Origin: Hydrogenophaga sp. | GTDB taxonomy: Bacteria > Pseudomonadota > Gammaproteobacteria > Burkholderiales > Burkholderiaceae | Reading direction: 5' to 3' | Assembly (NCBI GenBank): GCA_025458545.1 | Contig: JALOSH010000084.1 | Location: 1-14,460, forward strand | DNA length: 14,460 nt | Shown: one piece after another, positions 13,999-14,460 of the stretch | How positions within the stretch are numbered: position 1 is the stretch's first letter | Layout of the letters: every line of letters begins with the position of its first letter | Notes under the pieces: model-generated | Told to the model about the DNA's origin: nothing | Seen by the model: the letters and a program-made list of their open reading frames with translations, nothing else | The model's database searches: none | Program-made: the position numbers and the translations under genes

Positions 13999-14460
13999 AT
14001 GGCCATCATGGATTTCCTGAACCGCCAGTTCATCGACGTCATTGAATGGGTGGACGACTCGCGCGACACCCTGAGCTATCGCTTCCCCGACGACGACAAG
14101 CAGATCAAGAACGAAGCCCAGTTGATCGTGCGCGAAAGCCAGGTCGCGCAGTTCGTCTATGTGGGGCAGTTTGCCGACACGCTGGGCCCGGGGCGCCACA
14201 CGCTCAAGACGGAAAACATTCCCATTCTGGGCGATCTGCTGGGCTGGAAATACAAGTTCCAGACGCCGTTCAAGGCCGATGTCTATTACCTCGTCACCCG
14301 CGTCTTTGCGGGCAACAAATGGGGCACGTCCAACCCGGTGATGATGCGCGACGCCGACTTTGGCGTGGTGCGGGTGCGCGCCTTCGGCACCTACGATTTC
14401 AGAATCGTGGACCCGGTCAAGTTCCTCAAGGAAGTGGCGGGCACCGACCACCATTTCCGG
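13999..14460 (+). CDS. SPFH-domain (YdjI / 'virion core protein'-like) protein, N-terminal part only
   Basis: The first 154 residues are present and the reading frame is open to the right edge. The start ATG at 13999 follows GGAGG (13989-13993) at five bases. Visible features are MDFLNRQFIDVIEWVDDS, RESQVAQFVYVGQFADTLGPGRHTL and NPVMMRDADFGVVRVRAFGTYDFRIVDPVKFL. These are typical of the SPFH (band 7/stomatin-like) family often annotated as YdjI or virion core protein. There is no N-terminal membrane segment. The function of this branch is not well defined; members often carry a C-terminal zinc ribbon, which would lie outside the window. The link to the upstream aminotransferase is by spacing only. 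Confidence 0.85.
   Translation, partial: MAIMDFLNRQFIDVIEWVDDSRDTLSYRFPDDDKQIKNEAQLIVRESQVAQFVYVGQFADTLGPGRHTLKTENIPILGDLLGWKYKFQTPFKADVYYLVTRVFAGNKWGTSNPVMMRDADFGVVRVRAFGTYDFRIVDPVKFLKEVAGTDHHFR

Noticed and set aside
13597..14454. Minus-strand open frame opposite the aminotransferase end and the SPFH gene
   Set aside because: The plus strand has a strong ribosome binding site, a good ATG and SPFH-like sequence; the minus frame shows no family resemblance.

Overview
The window is GC-rich chromosomal DNA with compact gene spacing. It most likely comes from a Burkholderiales bacterium of the Comamonadaceae type (Hydrogenophaga/Acidovorax-like). The basis is gene content, codon bias and an intergenic hairpin repeat of a kind I recall from that family; no 16S or other marker gene is present. 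I see no tRNA, rRNA, CRISPR array, insertion sequence or phage gene.

Left part (1-4160). The 3' end of putA (proline catabolism) converges on a large minus-strand gene for a GAF/PAS/PAS/PAS-GGDEF-EAL protein of c-di-GMP turnover. The GGDEF half looks complete. The EAL half keeps its catalytic residues but lacks about 16 residues just after the EAL motif. A 255-base, locally AT-rich divergent intergenic region separates it from a small plus-strand gene whose protein resembles an RRM fold. A perfect 17-bp inverted repeat with flanking A and T tracts at 4081-4116 is a likely two-way terminator between that gene and the convergent signalling operon.

Centre (4161-9982, minus strand). A 1278-residue soluble hybrid of seven PAS domains and a histidine kinase overlaps by ATGA a single-domain Rcp1-type response regulator. 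PAS3-PAS4 and PAS5-PAS6 are an internal tandem duplication with an exact 258-codon period. Just upstream lies a broken glcD (glycolate oxidase FAD subunit). It has an 11-bp tandem duplication near its start and a deletion of about 50-60 bases near 9036, so it is split over three frames. glcE and glcF are not beside it.

Right part (9983-14460). An hsp20 gene sits behind a perfect FNR-type box and a sigma-32-like promoter. After a structured intergenic repeat come, on the minus strand, purU (formyl-THF deformylase) followed by a GcvA-like LysR regulator. Divergent from purU is a class III omega-amino acid:pyruvate aminotransferase, followed at 32 bases by the start of an SPFH/YdjI-like protein cut by the window edge.

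I did not find a clearly new defence or mobile system. The points most worth checking are the three indels (two in glcD, one in the EAL domain), which mean either gene decay or an assembly problem; the duplicated PAS module; the combined oxygen and heat control signals upstream of hsp20; and the uncharacterised RRM-like protein.
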